A DNA stretch of 64,000 bases from Bacillus amyloliquefaciens DSM 7 = ATCC 23350. Its GTDB lineage: Bacteria > Bacillota > Bacilli > Bacillales > Bacillaceae. The position numbers were made by a program, and so were the translations under genes. The stretch covers positions 1,669,001 through 1,733,000 of the forward strand of contig NC_014551.1 in assembly GCF_000196735.1 (NCBI RefSeq), in the 5' to 3' direction. Position 1 is the stretch's first letter. Each line of letters begins with the position of its first letter. Of this stretch, positions 30,043-38,845 are shown one piece after another. The notes under the pieces are model-generated. The model was not told where the DNA came from, did not search any database, and was given only the letters and a program-made list of their open reading frames with translations.

Positions 30043-30651
30043 ATGGCCGATAAAGAAAAGGGATCTGGAAAGTTCGGTTCAATCCTGCTTTTTATCATTA
30101 TCCCGCTGATTTTTCTGATCATCGTCGCAAGCATCGTCCTTTGGGCTGCCGGCGTAGATGTGATGAAACCGATTCAGGAAACAGCAGCTAAAACGCCTGT
30201 TTTAAAAGAATTGGTTCCTGAAACGAAAGAAACGAAAAGCGCGGCGGAAAAGCAGAAGGAAGACAGAACGGCTTCTCTTGAAAAGACCATAAAGGAACAA
30301 AAAAGTGAAATTAACATTTTGAATAAAGATTTGGACACAAGCAAATCCGAAATCGACAATCTGAATCAGAAAATCCGTTCACTGAAACAGGAAGCTGAAC
30401 AGCAGCAGAAAACGGATGAGACGAAAAAAGCCGCTTCGGATTCAGCCGGAAAAGATAAAATGATCAACATCTATAAAAGTATGGACAGCGGTAAAGCGGC
30501 AAGCATTATCGTAAAGCTGAAAGAAAAAGAAGCCCTCGATATTTTAAACGGATTAAGTAAAAAGCAGCTTGCTGACATCTTGACGAAATTGACTCCTGAA
30601 CAAGCGGCTAAGTATACAGAAAAACTATCCGCTGACGGAAATAAGGAGTGA
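30043..30651 (+). CDS. ylxF: YlxF, MotE-like membrane protein with MgtE-N-type domain
   Basis: A 202-residue protein: one N-terminal transmembrane segment (about residues 10-35), a coiled coil (75-125) and a C-terminal repeat-like helical domain (KMINIYKSMDSGKAASIIVK through LTPEQAAKYTEKL) resembling the MgtE N-terminal domain. Homologues called MotE in proteobacteria chaperone the stator/periplasmic side of the motor. The function in Bacillus is not established; the fla/che location and architecture suggest a structural or chaperone role. Confidence 0.85.
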   Translation: MADKEKGSGKFGSILLFIIIPLIFLIIVASIVLWAAGVDVMKPIQETAAKTPVLKELVPETKETKSAAEKQKEDRTASLEKTIKEQKSEINILNKDLDTSKSEIDNLNQKIRSLKQEAEQQQKTDETKKAASDSAGKDKMINIYKSMDSGKAASIIVKLKEKEALDILNGLSKKQLADILTKLTPEQAAKYTEKLSADGNKE

Positions 30652-30657
30652 TGTAAG

Positions 30658-32001
30658 TTGAAGCTGCTTGAAATAACGGGGAATCGTACACAGACTGCGC
30701 AAAACAGCAATGTGAAGTTGAATGTAAACAGCTTAGGCCTATTTCAGAACTGGCTTCTGTCGGAAATCAGTTCTCAACAGCAGCCCGGAGATGAAGCAAA
30801 AACAAGTGATGCAAAGCTGAATGAAGCTCTTTCGAAAATCGGTGATTGGCTGAAGGCCGGCCCCGAAGATCAAGAACTGCAGCTGAAACAGCTGCTTGAG
30901 GCGGTAAAAGCCCTTGAAGGGAAGCAAACGACTGAAACAGCCCTTCCTTTATTGAAACAGCTTGCTGAATCTGTTCAAGACATGTTAGCCGGCAAACGGC
31001 ATGGGGTGAAGCCTGAAAAAAATGAGCCGAATTCTTCCGCAAAGGATGAGAATTCCGCCCGCGATGCGCTGGAGACGGGTCTTCTATTCATTCAAGAAGC
31101 TGTAGCCCGGCTCTTCACGCATCAAGAGGAGCTGCCGGACAGCGCACAGGCAAAGGCAGTTTACCAGGAAGGCACCCGTTTATTAGATGCGTTGAAAAAA
31201 CAAGGCGTACCGGACCGTGTGATTCAAGATCTGCGGCAGACGCTGTTTCCGAAAAACGAATCTGCATCTAAGCTTTACTCCATGTCGGCCGCTGAGCTGA
31301 AGAGCTTTCAAAGCGTCACTGAGCAGCTTGCGGGCCTTTCTCAAAAAGGGACAAAGGAATGGAACATGGCTGAAACTGAGCTGAAAGCTTTTGTGTTATC
31401 TCAATCATCTGAATCGTCCCAAGAGTCAGCCGGGAAAACCGATCAGCAAAACGGCGGCACAGTTTCTCACGTAAAGGCGCCTGACAGCAAATTGTCTGCG
31501 CATATCCTGTTTTCGGGAACGAGAAGCATTGCCGGCATTCAGCAAGCGTCCGCAGGAGCTGAACAGCAGCCGGCAGAAAATAAACCGTTAACGGAACAGG
31601 TCATCAGCGGCTGGAAACAGATGAAATATACGCCTTTCGGGAAAACAACCGGAAGCTTTACGATTCGTCTTAATCCCGAGAACCTCGGATTTGTCACAAT
31701 TAAGGTGACAAACGAAAACGGGATGTTTCAAAGCAAAATCATCGCATCAAGCCAGTCTGCGAAAGAGCTGCTGGAACAGCATCTTCCTCAGCTGAAACAG
31801 TCGCTTCCGAATATGTCGGTCCAGATCGACCGTTTTACCGTCCCGCTTCAAAGCGGGGATCAGCAGCCGGTTTACGGGCAGACGGCCGACCACAATAAAC
31901 AGCAGCATCTGGGACAGAGAGAGCAGAAGAACCAGCAGCAGTCAGGGGATTTCGGAGATATGCTGGAGGAGCTTTCTCTCAATGAAATGGAGGAAGAATA
32001 G
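30658..32001 (+). CDS. fliK: Flagellar hook-length control protein FliK
   Basis: Secreted molecular ruler that switches FlhB specificity from hook to filament subunits. It has 447 residues from a TTG start (aaggagtgatg upstream); B. subtilis FliK is somewhat longer, and the variable middle absorbs the difference. The first 310 residues are Gln/Ser/Ala-rich. The C-terminal Flg_hook domain (about 320-405) contains GSFTIRLNPENLGFVTIKVT, a helical LLEQHLPQLKQSLP segment and SVQIDRFTV. Confidence 0.93.
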   Translation: MKLLEITGNRTQTAQNSNVKLNVNSLGLFQNWLLSEISSQQQPGDEAKTSDAKLNEALSKIGDWLKAGPEDQELQLKQLLEAVKALEGKQTTETALPLLKQLAESVQDMLAGKRHGVKPEKNEPNSSAKDENSARDALETGLLFIQEAVARLFTHQEELPDSAQAKAVYQEGTRLLDALKKQGVPDRVIQDLRQTLFPKNESASKLYSMSAAELKSFQSVTEQLAGLSQKGTKEWNMAETELKAFVLSQSSESSQESAGKTDQQNGGTVSHVKAPDSKLSAHILFSGTRSIAGIQQASAGAEQQPAENKPLTEQVISGWKQMKYTPFGKTTGSFTIRLNPENLGFVTIKVTNENGMFQSKIIASSQSAKELLEQHLPQLKQSLPNMSVQIDRFTVPLQSGDQQPVYGQTADHNKQQHLGQREQKNQQQSGDFGDMLEELSLNEMEEE

Positions 32002-32433
32002 TTGACATCAGTAAACTCGGATTATGCCGCGGCGGGTGCTTCAAGCACGAAGAGCACCGCCGCCGTGAACAGCAGCACGAATTTAGGAAAAGACGAATTT
32101 CTAAAGATCTTAATGACGCAGGTTCAGAACCAGGACCCGCTCAATCCGGTTGATGACAAAGAATTCATCAGCCAGATGGCGACATTTTCTTCATTGGAAC
32201 AAATGATGAACCTGAATACGACGATGACAAAATATGTCGAAAATCAAGATCCGTTTACGATGTATGTGAACTGGATCGGCAAAAGTGTCACATTCAGCGA
32301 CAGCGACGGGAAGGATCAGACAAGCCCCGTCAATTCAGTAAAACACTCAAACGGCAATTATATGCTCGTGCTTGAAAACGGCAAAGAGGTCAGTCCGTGG
32401 AATGTCACGGCAGTCAGCGAAACATCTAAATAA
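32002..32433 (+). CDS. flgD: Flagellar hook cap / assembly protein FlgD
   Basis: Hook scaffolding protein, formerly YlxG. It has 143 residues from TTG 32002, directly after the fliK stop, with ggagg 8 bases upstream. The conserved N-terminal module LGKDEFLKILMTQVQNQDPL and DDKEFISQMATFSSLEQM are present; the long FlgD-Ig/tudor part of enterobacteria is reduced to about 65 residues, as in Bacillus. Confidence 0.93.
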   Translation: MTSVNSDYAAAGASSTKSTAAVNSSTNLGKDEFLKILMTQVQNQDPLNPVDDKEFISQMATFSSLEQMMNLNTTMTKYVENQDPFTMYVNWIGKSVTFSDSDGKDQTSPVNSVKHSNGNYMLVLENGKEVSPWNVTAVSETSK

Positions 32434-32457
32434 AAAGAAACCCAGGGGGAATTTAAC

Positions 32458-33234
32458 ATGTTACGTTCATTATATTCCGGTATCAGCGGCATGAAAAACT
32501 TTCAGACAAAACTAGATGTAATCGGCAATAACATCGCCAATGTCAACACAGTGGGATTTAAGAAAAGCCGCGTTACGTTTAAAGATATGATCAGCCAGAC
32601 AGTCGCCGGCGGTTCAAACGTGACCAATTCAAAACAAATCGGCTTGGGTGCCGCGACTTCTTCCATTGATGTCGTTCATTCTACCGGCGCGCCGCAGGCT
32701 ACACAGAATAAAAGCGACCTTGCCATTGACGGAGACGGCTATTTTCAGATTAATACAGGTTCGGGAATCGTTTACACACGGGCAGGGAATTTCGGAAAAG
32801 ACAATAAAGGCAACCTTGTTACAACTGACGGATACTATCTTGAAAAAATCGGCGGCGGCAAAATCAACATTCCGACTGATGCGAAAGATTACAGTATCGG
32901 TGCGGACGGAACCGTTACATACACTGATGCAGGGGATGCGGTTCATAATGCCGGGCAAATCGGTCTTGTCACGTTCCCTAACAGCTCCGGTCTGGAAAAA
33001 ATCGGAGGAAACCTTTACAGAGAATCGTTAAGTTCAGGAGCTGCGAGCGCTGTTACCACTCCGGGCGAAAATGGCACGGGTAAGCTTTTGGCGGGCTATC
33101 TTGAAATGTCAAACGTTGATCTGACAGATGAATTCACCGAAATGATCGTTGCACAGCGCGGTTTCCAATCAAACTCAAAAATCATTACGACTTCAGATGA
33201 AATCCTTCAGGAGCTGGTTAATCTGAAACGGTAA
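32458..33234 (+). CDS. flgE: Flagellar hook protein FlgE
   Basis: Hook subunit, 258 residues, formerly called FlgG in Bacillus. The N-terminal D0 contains RSLYSGISGMKNFQTKLDVI and GNNIANVNTVGFKKSRVTF; the C-terminal D0 contains SNVDLTDEFTEMIVAQRGFQ followed by SKIITTSDEILQELVNLKR. The short central domain is typical of Bacillus. Its stop is directly followed by an SD sequence and a perfect hairpin leading to swrD. Confidence 0.94.
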   Translation: MLRSLYSGISGMKNFQTKLDVIGNNIANVNTVGFKKSRVTFKDMISQTVAGGSNVTNSKQIGLGAATSSIDVVHSTGAPQATQNKSDLAIDGDGYFQINTGSGIVYTRAGNFGKDNKGNLVTTDGYYLEKIGGGKINIPTDAKDYSIGADGTVTYTDAGDAVHNAGQIGLVTFPNSSGLEKIGGNLYRESLSSGAASAVTTPGENGTGKLLAGYLEMSNVDLTDEFTEMIVAQRGFQSNSKIITTSDEILQELVNLKR

Positions 33235-33273
33235 GGAGGGAGGAGAAGCGGCTAGGCCGCTTCTCCGGATAGC
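33235..33273 (+). promoter_or_regulatory. Hairpin between Shine-Dalgarno and start codon of swrD
   Basis: A strong SD (ggaggg, 33235-33240) is followed at once by a perfect 11-bp inverted repeat (33242-33252 and 33256-33266) with a 3-base tag loop, then 7 bases, then the swrD ATG at 33274. Linear SD-start distance is 33 bases. With the hairpin folded, 8 unpaired bases remain, close to the optimum. The lower strand of the stem itself starts ggag. No T-run follows, so it is not an intrinsic terminator. Confidence 0.8.
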
Positions 33274-33489
33274 ATGATTCAAGTCACCCGTTTAAACGGC
33301 CAGCCTTTTACGCTGAACGCGCTGTTTATCGAACAGATTGAGTGCTTCCCCGACACGACGATTACACTGTCAAACGGCAAAAAGTTCGTAGTGAAAGAAC
33401 CGGAAGAAGCAGTTCTCGAAAAAGTCATATCGTTTTACCATAGCATACAAATATTTTCACTGGATCAGGGAATAGAGGAAGAAGAATGA
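33274..33489 (+). CDS. swrD: SwrD, FlbD-family flagellar power/swarming protein
   Basis: A 71-residue protein (YlzI). The FlbD family N terminus [20 protein letters not shown] fixes the ATG at 33274, although no SD lies at a normal linear distance. In B. subtilis SwrD increases flagellar torque and supports swarming. Its stop overlaps the fliL start by four bases. Confidence 0.92.
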   Translation: MIQVTRLNGQPFTLNALFIEQIECFPDTTITLSNGKKFVVKEPEEAVLEKVISFYHSIQIFSLDQGIEEEE

Positions 33490-33905
33490 AGAAAAAATTA
33501 GTCATCATTATGCTGATTATTTTAATTGTCATCGCCGGCCTCGGAACGGCAGCGTATTTTGTCGTCAGCGGAAATTCCGATAAAGACAAAAAGCCGACAA
33601 TCGACGAAGTCGTTGCAGCCACTGTGTCTGTCGACGATATCACGACAAATCTAAAATCTGACAGCATCATCCGCATCGGCATCAAACTTGAGACCGACTC
33701 GGCTAAAGCGAAGGAAGAACTTGAAAAACGCGATTTTCAAGTGAAAGACAACATTATTTCCATTTTAGCCGATACAAGCGCCGGAGAGATTGAGGGAGAT
33801 AAAGGAAGAGAAGCGTTTAAACAATCATTAAAAGAAAAAGTAAACAGCTATCTCCAAGAAGGAAAAGTTCAGAAAGTGTACATTACCTCCTTTAATCTGC
33901 AATAA
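33486..33905 (+). CDS. fliL: Flagellar basal body-associated protein FliL
   Basis: A 139-residue single-pass membrane protein. The transmembrane helix is at residues 4-26 ([21 protein letters not shown]), followed by an extracellular FliL domain (stomatin-like) with [18 protein letters not shown] and a C-terminal [12 protein letters not shown]. FliL rings surround stator units. It is coupled to swrD. Confidence 0.95.
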   Translation: MKKKLVIIMLIILIVIAGLGTAAYFVVSGNSDKDKKPTIDEVVAATVSVDDITTNLKSDSIIRIGIKLETDSAKAKEELEKRDFQVKDNIISILADTSAGEIEGDKGREAFKQSLKEKVNSYLQEGKVQKVYITSFNLQ

Positions 33906-33938
33906 AAACAAATTTGACAGAATACGGAGGTGAAGAAG

Positions 33939-34937
33939 ATGTCAGGAGAAGTTCTCTCCCAAAATGAAATAGACGCACTGCTTTCCGCCATTTCGACGGG
34001 TGAGGCGGATGCGGAAGAGCTGAAAAAGGAAGTTAAAGAGAAAAAAGTAAAGGTATATGATTTTAAACGGGCGCTCAGGTTTTCGAAAGATCAGATACGA
34101 AGTTTAACCCGGATACATGATAACTTTGCGAGGCTTCTCACAACACATTTTTCCGCCAAGCTCAGAACGTATATTCATATATCTGTCAGCTCAGTCGACC
34201 AGGTGCCGTATGAAGAATTTATCCGCTCCATACCGAACATGACGATCCTGAATTTATTCGATGTTCATCCGATGGAAGGCAGAATCATGATGGAGGTTAA
34301 TCCCACCATCGCCTACGCCATGCTTGACCGCGTCATGGGAGGCATCGGCATCACGCATAACAAAGCTGACAATCTTACGGAAATTGAAACAAACATTATT
34401 TCTAACTTATTTGAAAATGCACTGGGCAACTACAAAGAAGCTTGGCAATCCATTGCTGATATTGACCCTGAAATGACTGAATTCGAAGTGAATCCTCAGT
34501 TTGTACAGATGGTTTCGCCAAATGAAACAGTCGTGGTCATTTCTCTCAATACGCAGATCGGTGAAATCAGCGGTGTCATTAATCTTTGTATTCCCCATGT
34601 CGTGCTTGAGCCGATTATCCCTAAGCTTTCCGTACACTATTGGATGCAATCAGACCGGAATGAAGCGAAGCCCGAAGAAACGAAGTCGCTTGAAAAGCGC
34701 ATCATGACGGCTCAAATTCCCGTTGTGGCTCTCTTGGGCGCTTCTGAACTGACAATAGAAGAATTTTTAAGTTTGGAAGTCGGGGACTGTATAACTCTGG
34801 ACAAATCAGTGACTGATCCTCTTACTGTATTGGTCGGAAACAAACCGAAGTTTTTAGGGCAGGCCGGCCGGGTGAATCGAAGACAGGCAGTGCAAATTTT
34901 AGATCACGACATAAGAGGTGAACAAGATGAACAATAG
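33939..34937 (+). CDS. fliM: Flagellar motor switch protein FliM
   Basis: C-ring protein that binds CheY-P. The ATG at 33939 lies 8 bases after cggagg and gives 332 residues; the GTG at 33930 overlaps that SD. The N-terminal CheY-binding peptide is SGEVLSQNEIDALLSAI, followed by the CheC-like middle domain (NPTIAYAMLDRVMGG) and the C-terminal SpoA/FliN-like domain. It overlaps fliY by 11 bases. Confidence 0.96.
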   Translation: MSGEVLSQNEIDALLSAISTGEADAEELKKEVKEKKVKVYDFKRALRFSKDQIRSLTRIHDNFARLLTTHFSAKLRTYIHISVSSVDQVPYEEFIRSIPNMTILNLFDVHPMEGRIMMEVNPTIAYAMLDRVMGGIGITHNKADNLTEIETNIISNLFENALGNYKEAWQSIADIDPEMTEFEVNPQFVQMVSPNETVVVISLNTQIGEISGVINLCIPHVVLEPIIPKLSVHYWMQSDRNEAKPEETKSLEKRIMTAQIPVVALLGASELTIEEFLSLEVGDCITLDKSVTDPLTVLVGNKPKFLGQAGRVNRRQAVQILDHDIRGEQDEQ

Positions 34938-36060
34938 ATTATCTCAAGATGAAATCGATGCTCTTCTTAATGGCACAGGCAGTCACTCAGAGGATACAGA
35001 ACAGCCTCAAGAAGCGAACTTGTCTGAACTTGAGCGTGATGCGATCGGAGAAATCGGGAATATTTCGTTCGGCAGCTCGGCTACGGCGCTGTCCACTCTT
35101 TTAAATCAAAAAGTGGACATTACGACGCCGAGTGTGACCGTCATTTCAAAAAGCAAAATCAGTGATGAATTTCCTCATCCGTATGTTGCCATTGAAGTGA
35201 ACTACACAGAAGGATTTGACGGCAGCAATTTGCTCGTCGTAGAACAAAGCGACGCGGCTATCATCGCGGATTTGATGATCGGGGGGGACGGCCAAGGCGC
35301 CGATCCGTCACTCGGTGAGATCCACCTGAGCGCCGTGCAGGAAGCAATGAATCAAATGATGGGCTCGGCTGCTACGTCAATGTCGACCGTATTCAGTAAA
35401 AAGATCGACATTTCTCCGCCAAGGGTTGAACTTCTGGATGTGACGGAAGAAAAAGGGACAGACAGAATACCTGAGGATGACCTGCTTGTAAAAGTTTCAT
35501 TCCGTTTGAAAGTCGGTGAACTCATCGATTCGAGCATCATGCAGCTTTATCCGATCACATTTGCGAAAGATCTGATCGCAGAGCTGATGGATACAGATCA
35601 GCCTGAGGCCGATGAAACCGTATCAGAACCGCGGGAAACATACGAAACGCCGCAGCCGGAACCTGCCATTCAGCAGGAGCCGCAGGCAAAACCCGAGCTT
35701 CCGAAGAGACAGGGAACTGCTAAAAAAGCCGCTCCTGTTCAAGTCGCTCCGGTGGAGTTCCAGGCGTTTGATCAAAACGCAGCGGATGGGCACGGTTCAA
35801 GGAATAACCTTGATATGCTGATGGATATCCCGCTTTCCGTTACGGTCGAGCTCGGCAGAACGAAGAGAAGCGTTAAAGAAATCCTGGAACTTTCTGCGGG
35901 AAGCATTATTGAACTTGATAAGCTGGCGGGTGAACCCGTTGACATTCTGGTCAATCAGCGGATCGTAGCAAAGGGCGAGGTCGTTGTCATAGAAGAAAAC
36001 TTCGGCGTGAGAGTCACTGATATTTTAAGTCAGGCAGACCGCCTTAACAATTTAAAATAA
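34927..36060 (+). CDS. fliY: Flagellar switch phosphatase FliY
   Basis: C-ring component and CheY-P phosphatase of Gram-positives. The ATG at 34927 (agaggt, 7 bases) gives 377 residues; GTG 34918 overlaps the SD. Domains: an N-terminal CheY-P docking peptide RLSQDEIDALLNG that mirrors FliM; a CheC-like phosphatase domain with two half-sites (IGEIGNISFGSSATAL, and AVQEAMNQMMGSAATSM); a Pro/Glu/Gln linker (about 215-275); and a C-terminal FliN-type SpoA domain. Confidence 0.95.
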   Translation: MNNRLSQDEIDALLNGTGSHSEDTEQPQEANLSELERDAIGEIGNISFGSSATALSTLLNQKVDITTPSVTVISKSKISDEFPHPYVAIEVNYTEGFDGSNLLVVEQSDAAIIADLMIGGDGQGADPSLGEIHLSAVQEAMNQMMGSAATSMSTVFSKKIDISPPRVELLDVTEEKGTDRIPEDDLLVKVSFRLKVGELIDSSIMQLYPITFAKDLIAELMDTDQPEADETVSEPRETYETPQPEPAIQQEPQAKPELPKRQGTAKKAAPVQVAPVEFQAFDQNAADGHGSRNNLDMLMDIPLSVTVELGRTKRSVKEILELSAGSIIELDKLAGEPVDILVNQRIVAKGEVVVIEENFGVRVTDILSQADRLNNLK

Positions 36061-36086
36061 GCGAACATAGAGGAGAGAAACAGATT

Positions 36087-36449
36087 ATGGCACACAGAAT
36101 TTTAATTGTAGACGATGCAGCATTTATGAGAATGATGATCAAGGATATTTTAGTGAAGAACGGTTTTGACGTTGTAGCTGAAGCTTCGGACGGAGCACAG
36201 GCAGTCGAAAAATTCAAAGAGCATTCACCCGACCTTGTGACAATGGATATTACAATGCCTGAAATGGACGGGATTACCGCATTAAAGGAAATTAAACAAA
36301 TCGATCCGCAGGCGAAAATCATCATGTGTTCGGCTATGGGGCAGCAGTCAATGGTTATTGACGCGATTCAAGCCGGCGCAAAAGACTTTATCGTGAAGCC
36401 ATTCCAAGCAGACCGCGTGCTTGAAGCCATTAATAAAACATTAAGCTAA
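36087..36449 (+). CDS. cheY: Chemotaxis response regulator CheY
   Basis: A 120-residue single receiver domain. The acidic pocket is DD at 9-10, the phospho-acceptor is D54 (in VTMDITMPEMDG), and the conserved Thr/Ser position and Lys are in MCSAMGQ and FIVKPF. In Bacillus CheY-P promotes counterclockwise rotation (smooth swimming). Shine-Dalgarno gaggagag. Confidence 0.98.
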   Translation: MAHRILIVDDAAFMRMMIKDILVKNGFDVVAEASDGAQAVEKFKEHSPDLVTMDITMPEMDGITALKEIKQIDPQAKIIMCSAMGQQSMVIDAIQAGAKDFIVKPFQADRVLEAINKTLS

Positions 36450-36463
36450 AGGGTGTACGACTG

Positions 36464-37117
36464 TTGAAAAAGAGTCATGGTTTACTAGCTTTGATTTGTT
36501 GTTTCGTTTTACTCAATGTACATCCGTTCCCTGCTTTTGCAGCGGAGTCTGACAATTCCACTGTCAACGAATGGTTTGACAAACAATCAACAAACAAAAC
36601 AGAGAAAAAAAGCGATACATCGAAACAAACGGCTGATCAAGAGATAGGGGATGCTTCTGCATCTTCTGTCTCCGCTTTTGATTTTGTAAAGATGATTGGG
36701 GCGTTATTATTTGTCATTCTGCTGATCTACGGAGTTGTCAAACTGATGAATAAAAGAAACCGCCTTCTGAAGCCGTTTCAATACGTAGAAAATATCGGCG
36801 GAACGTCAGTCGGCCAAAACCGCTCCGTGCAGCTGATTAAAGTGGGAAACAGCGTTCTCGTAGTCGGTGTCGGCGAGACGATACAGCTTTTAAAAGAAAT
36901 TGAAGATGAAAAAGAGCGCGAGGCGATTCTGAGCCAATACGAAGAGGCGATGTCCTCAAAAGTGGAATGGACCAAACTCGTAAATCCGCGTAAGGATGGA
37001 GAAAAGAAGCCGCAAACGATGCTTCCGTCGTTTTCAAAAGCGCTGAAAGAACAGCTGAACGAGCTGAAACAAAGCCGTTCTGAAGGAAAGAAGAAAGGCC
37101 CGTATCATCATGAATGA
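36464..37117 (+). CDS. fliZ: Flagellar export component FliZ (FliO homologue)
   Basis: A 217-residue membrane protein from TTG 36464 (gggtg upstream). An N-terminal signal-like segment ends at AFAAES (about residue 27); a Ser/Thr/Lys-rich extracellular stretch and one transmembrane helix (about 70-92, MIGALLFVILLIYGVVKLM) are followed by a cytoplasmic domain with NRSVQLIKVGNSVLVVGVGE, the FliO signature. FliO assists FliP ring assembly. It overlaps fliP by eight bases. Confidence 0.92.
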   Translation: MKKSHGLLALICCFVLLNVHPFPAFAAESDNSTVNEWFDKQSTNKTEKKSDTSKQTADQEIGDASASSVSAFDFVKMIGALLFVILLIYGVVKLMNKRNRLLKPFQYVENIGGTSVGQNRSVQLIKVGNSVLVVGVGETIQLLKEIEDEKEREAILSQYEEAMSSKVEWTKLVNPRKDGEKKPQTMLPSFSKALKEQLNELKQSRSEGKKKGPYHHE

Positions 37118-37775
37118 ATTCATTAATCTTTTTAATTCAAGCAGTCCGACCGAAGTCAGCTCCACTGTTAAATTACTGCTGCTTTTGACTGTCTTTTCAG
37201 TGGCGCCGGGGATTCTGATTTTGATGACCTGCTTTACGAGAATCGTCATCGTCCTGTCCTTTGTGAGAACTTCACTGGCGACGCAGAACATGCCTCCGAA
37301 TCAGGTTTTAATCGGTCTTGCGCTGTTCTTGACGTTTTTTATCATGGCTCCGACTTTTTCAGAGATTAATAAGGATGCCTTAACGCCGTTGATGGACAAC
37401 AAAATCAGTCTCGATGAAGCATATACAAAAGCCGAGAAACCGATTAAAGAGTATATGAGCAAGCATACAAGGCAGAAGGATCTGGCGCTGTTTATGAACT
37501 ATGCCAAAATGAAAAAACCCGAATCGATTCAGGATATTCCTTTGACGACGATGGTGCCCGCTTATGCGATCTCAGAACTCAAAACCGCTTTTCAAATGGG
37601 CTTTATGATTTTTATTCCGTTTTTAATTATCGATATGGTCGTGGCGAGCGTCTTAATGTCAATGGGAATGATGATGCTTCCGCCGGTTATGATCTCTCTG
37701 CCCTTTAAAATATTGCTTTTCGTTTTGGTCGATGGATGGTATTTAATCGTGAAATCTTTGCTTGACAGCTTTTAG
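37110..37775 (+). CDS. fliP: Flagellar export gate protein FliP
   Basis: Export gate pore subunit, 221 residues. Four hydrophobic segments are visible. Conserved motifs: MTCFTRIVIVLSFVRTSLAT, PPNQVLIGLALFLTFFIMAP and a C-terminal MGMMMLPPVMISLPFKILLF. FliP5-FliQ4-FliR1 forms the helical gate. Confidence 0.97.
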   Translation: MNEFINLFNSSSPTEVSSTVKLLLLLTVFSVAPGILILMTCFTRIVIVLSFVRTSLATQNMPPNQVLIGLALFLTFFIMAPTFSEINKDALTPLMDNKISLDEAYTKAEKPIKEYMSKHTRQKDLALFMNYAKMKKPESIQDIPLTTMVPAYAISELKTAFQMGFMIFIPFLIIDMVVASVLMSMGMMMLPPVMISLPFKILLFVLVDGWYLIVKSLLDSF

Positions 37776-37789
37776 GGTAGGTGCTAATT

Positions 37790-38059
37790 GTGAGTTCAGA
37801 ATTTGTAATTTCCATGGCGGAAAAAGCCGTATATGTAACACTTATGATCTGCGGGCCGTTACTTGCGATCGCGCTGATCGTCGGTTTGCTCGTCAGTATC
37901 TTTCAAGCGACAACTCAAATCCAGGAACAGACGCTTGCGTTCATTCCGAAAATCGTGGCGGTGATGCTCGGACTGATCTTTTTCGGTCCTTGGATGCTGT
38001 CGACGATTCTTTCGTTTACAACTGATCTGTTCTCTCATCTGAACCGATTTGCAGGGTAG
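37790..38059 (+). CDS. fliQ: Flagellar export gate protein FliQ
   Basis: An 89-residue gate protein with two transmembrane helices (about 15-40 and 48-75). I choose GTG 37790 (MSSEFVISMAEKAVYVTL) with ggtaggtg 7 bases upstream; an in-frame start at 37781 overlaps the SD. Conserved SIFQATTQIQEQTLAFIPK loop. Confidence 0.95.
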   Translation: MSSEFVISMAEKAVYVTLMICGPLLAIALIVGLLVSIFQATTQIQEQTLAFIPKIVAVMLGLIFFGPWMLSTILSFTTDLFSHLNRFAG

Positions 38060-38065
38060 AATCAA

Positions 38066-38845
38066 ATGAATTCCATCATTGATTTATTTCCCGCTTTTTT
38101 ATTGGTTTTTATCAGAATTTCTGCTTTTTTTGTAACGGTGCCGGTGTTCGGGCACCGGAATCTGCCGGCGGTTCACCGAATCGGCTTTGCTTTTTTTCTT
38201 TCGGTGATCTGCTTCAGCACACTGAAACATGCGCCGGCAATTGACATAGGGGAACAGTATATGCTGCTTGTCATAAAAGAGGCCGTTGTGGGCTTGAGCC
38301 TTGGGCTGATTGCTTTCATGATGATGGCAGCGATCCAGATAGCGGGTTCCTTTATTGATTTTCAAATGGGCTTTTCCATCGCCAATGTAATTGATCCGCA
38401 ATCAGGCACGCAAAGCCCGCTGATCGGCCAATTCGTTTATACGCTGGCGCTGTTATTTATGCTCAGTGTAAACGCCCATTATCTTTTATTGGACGGGATT
38501 TATTACAGCTTTCAGTATATCCCGCTTGATCAGGCATTTCCGTCGTTTGGAAATGATCGCTTTGGACTTTTTATCGCAAAAAGCTTCAATGCCATGTTCA
38601 TTATCGCTTTTCAAATGTCTGCGCCGGTTGTGGCCAGTCTGTTTTTAGTTGATTTGGCGCTCGGCATTGTGGCGCGAACAGTGCCGCAGCTGAACGTTTT
38701 CGTGGTCGGGCTTCCCCTGAAAATAGCTGTGAGCTTTATTATGCTGATCGTTTGTATGGCGGTGATGTTTGTCATCGTCCGCAATATCTTCAGCCTTACC
38801 GTTGAAACAATGCGGAATCTATTGGCATTGGTCGGTGTGACATGA
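38066..38845 (+). CDS. fliR: Flagellar export gate protein FliR
   Basis: A 259-residue polytopic protein with about six hydrophobic segments. Family motifs: FIRISAFFVTVPVFGHRNLP near the N terminus and GFSIANVIDPQSGTQSPLIG in the middle. It overlaps flhB by four bases; FliR and FlhB are adjacent or even fused in some genomes. Confidence 0.96.
   Translation: MNSIIDLFPAFLLVFIRISAFFVTVPVFGHRNLPAVHRIGFAFFLSVICFSTLKHAPAIDIGEQYMLLVIKEAVVGLSLGLIAFMMMAAIQIAGSFIDFQMGFSIANVIDPQSGTQSPLIGQFVYTLALLFMLSVNAHYLLLDGIYYSFQYIPLDQAFPSFGNDRFGLFIAKSFNAMFIIAFQMSAPVVASLFLVDLALGIVARTVPQLNVFVVGLPLKIAVSFIMLIVCMAVMFVIVRNIFSLTVETMRNLLALVGVT

Noticed and set aside
30658..32001. fliK truncated relative to B. subtilis
   Set aside because: The N-terminal export region and C-terminal Flg_hook domain are both complete; length differences lie in the variable ruler region. 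No frameshift signature was seen.
33242..33266. flgE-swrD hairpin as an intrinsic terminator
   Set aside because: No T-run follows (gga tagc), and downstream essential operon genes must be transcribed through it.
37762..38025. An 87-codon open frame overlapping fliQ in another frame
   Set aside because: No membrane pattern or family similarity, composition rich in Arg/Asp/Cys; fliQ in the other frame has the exact family sequence and length.
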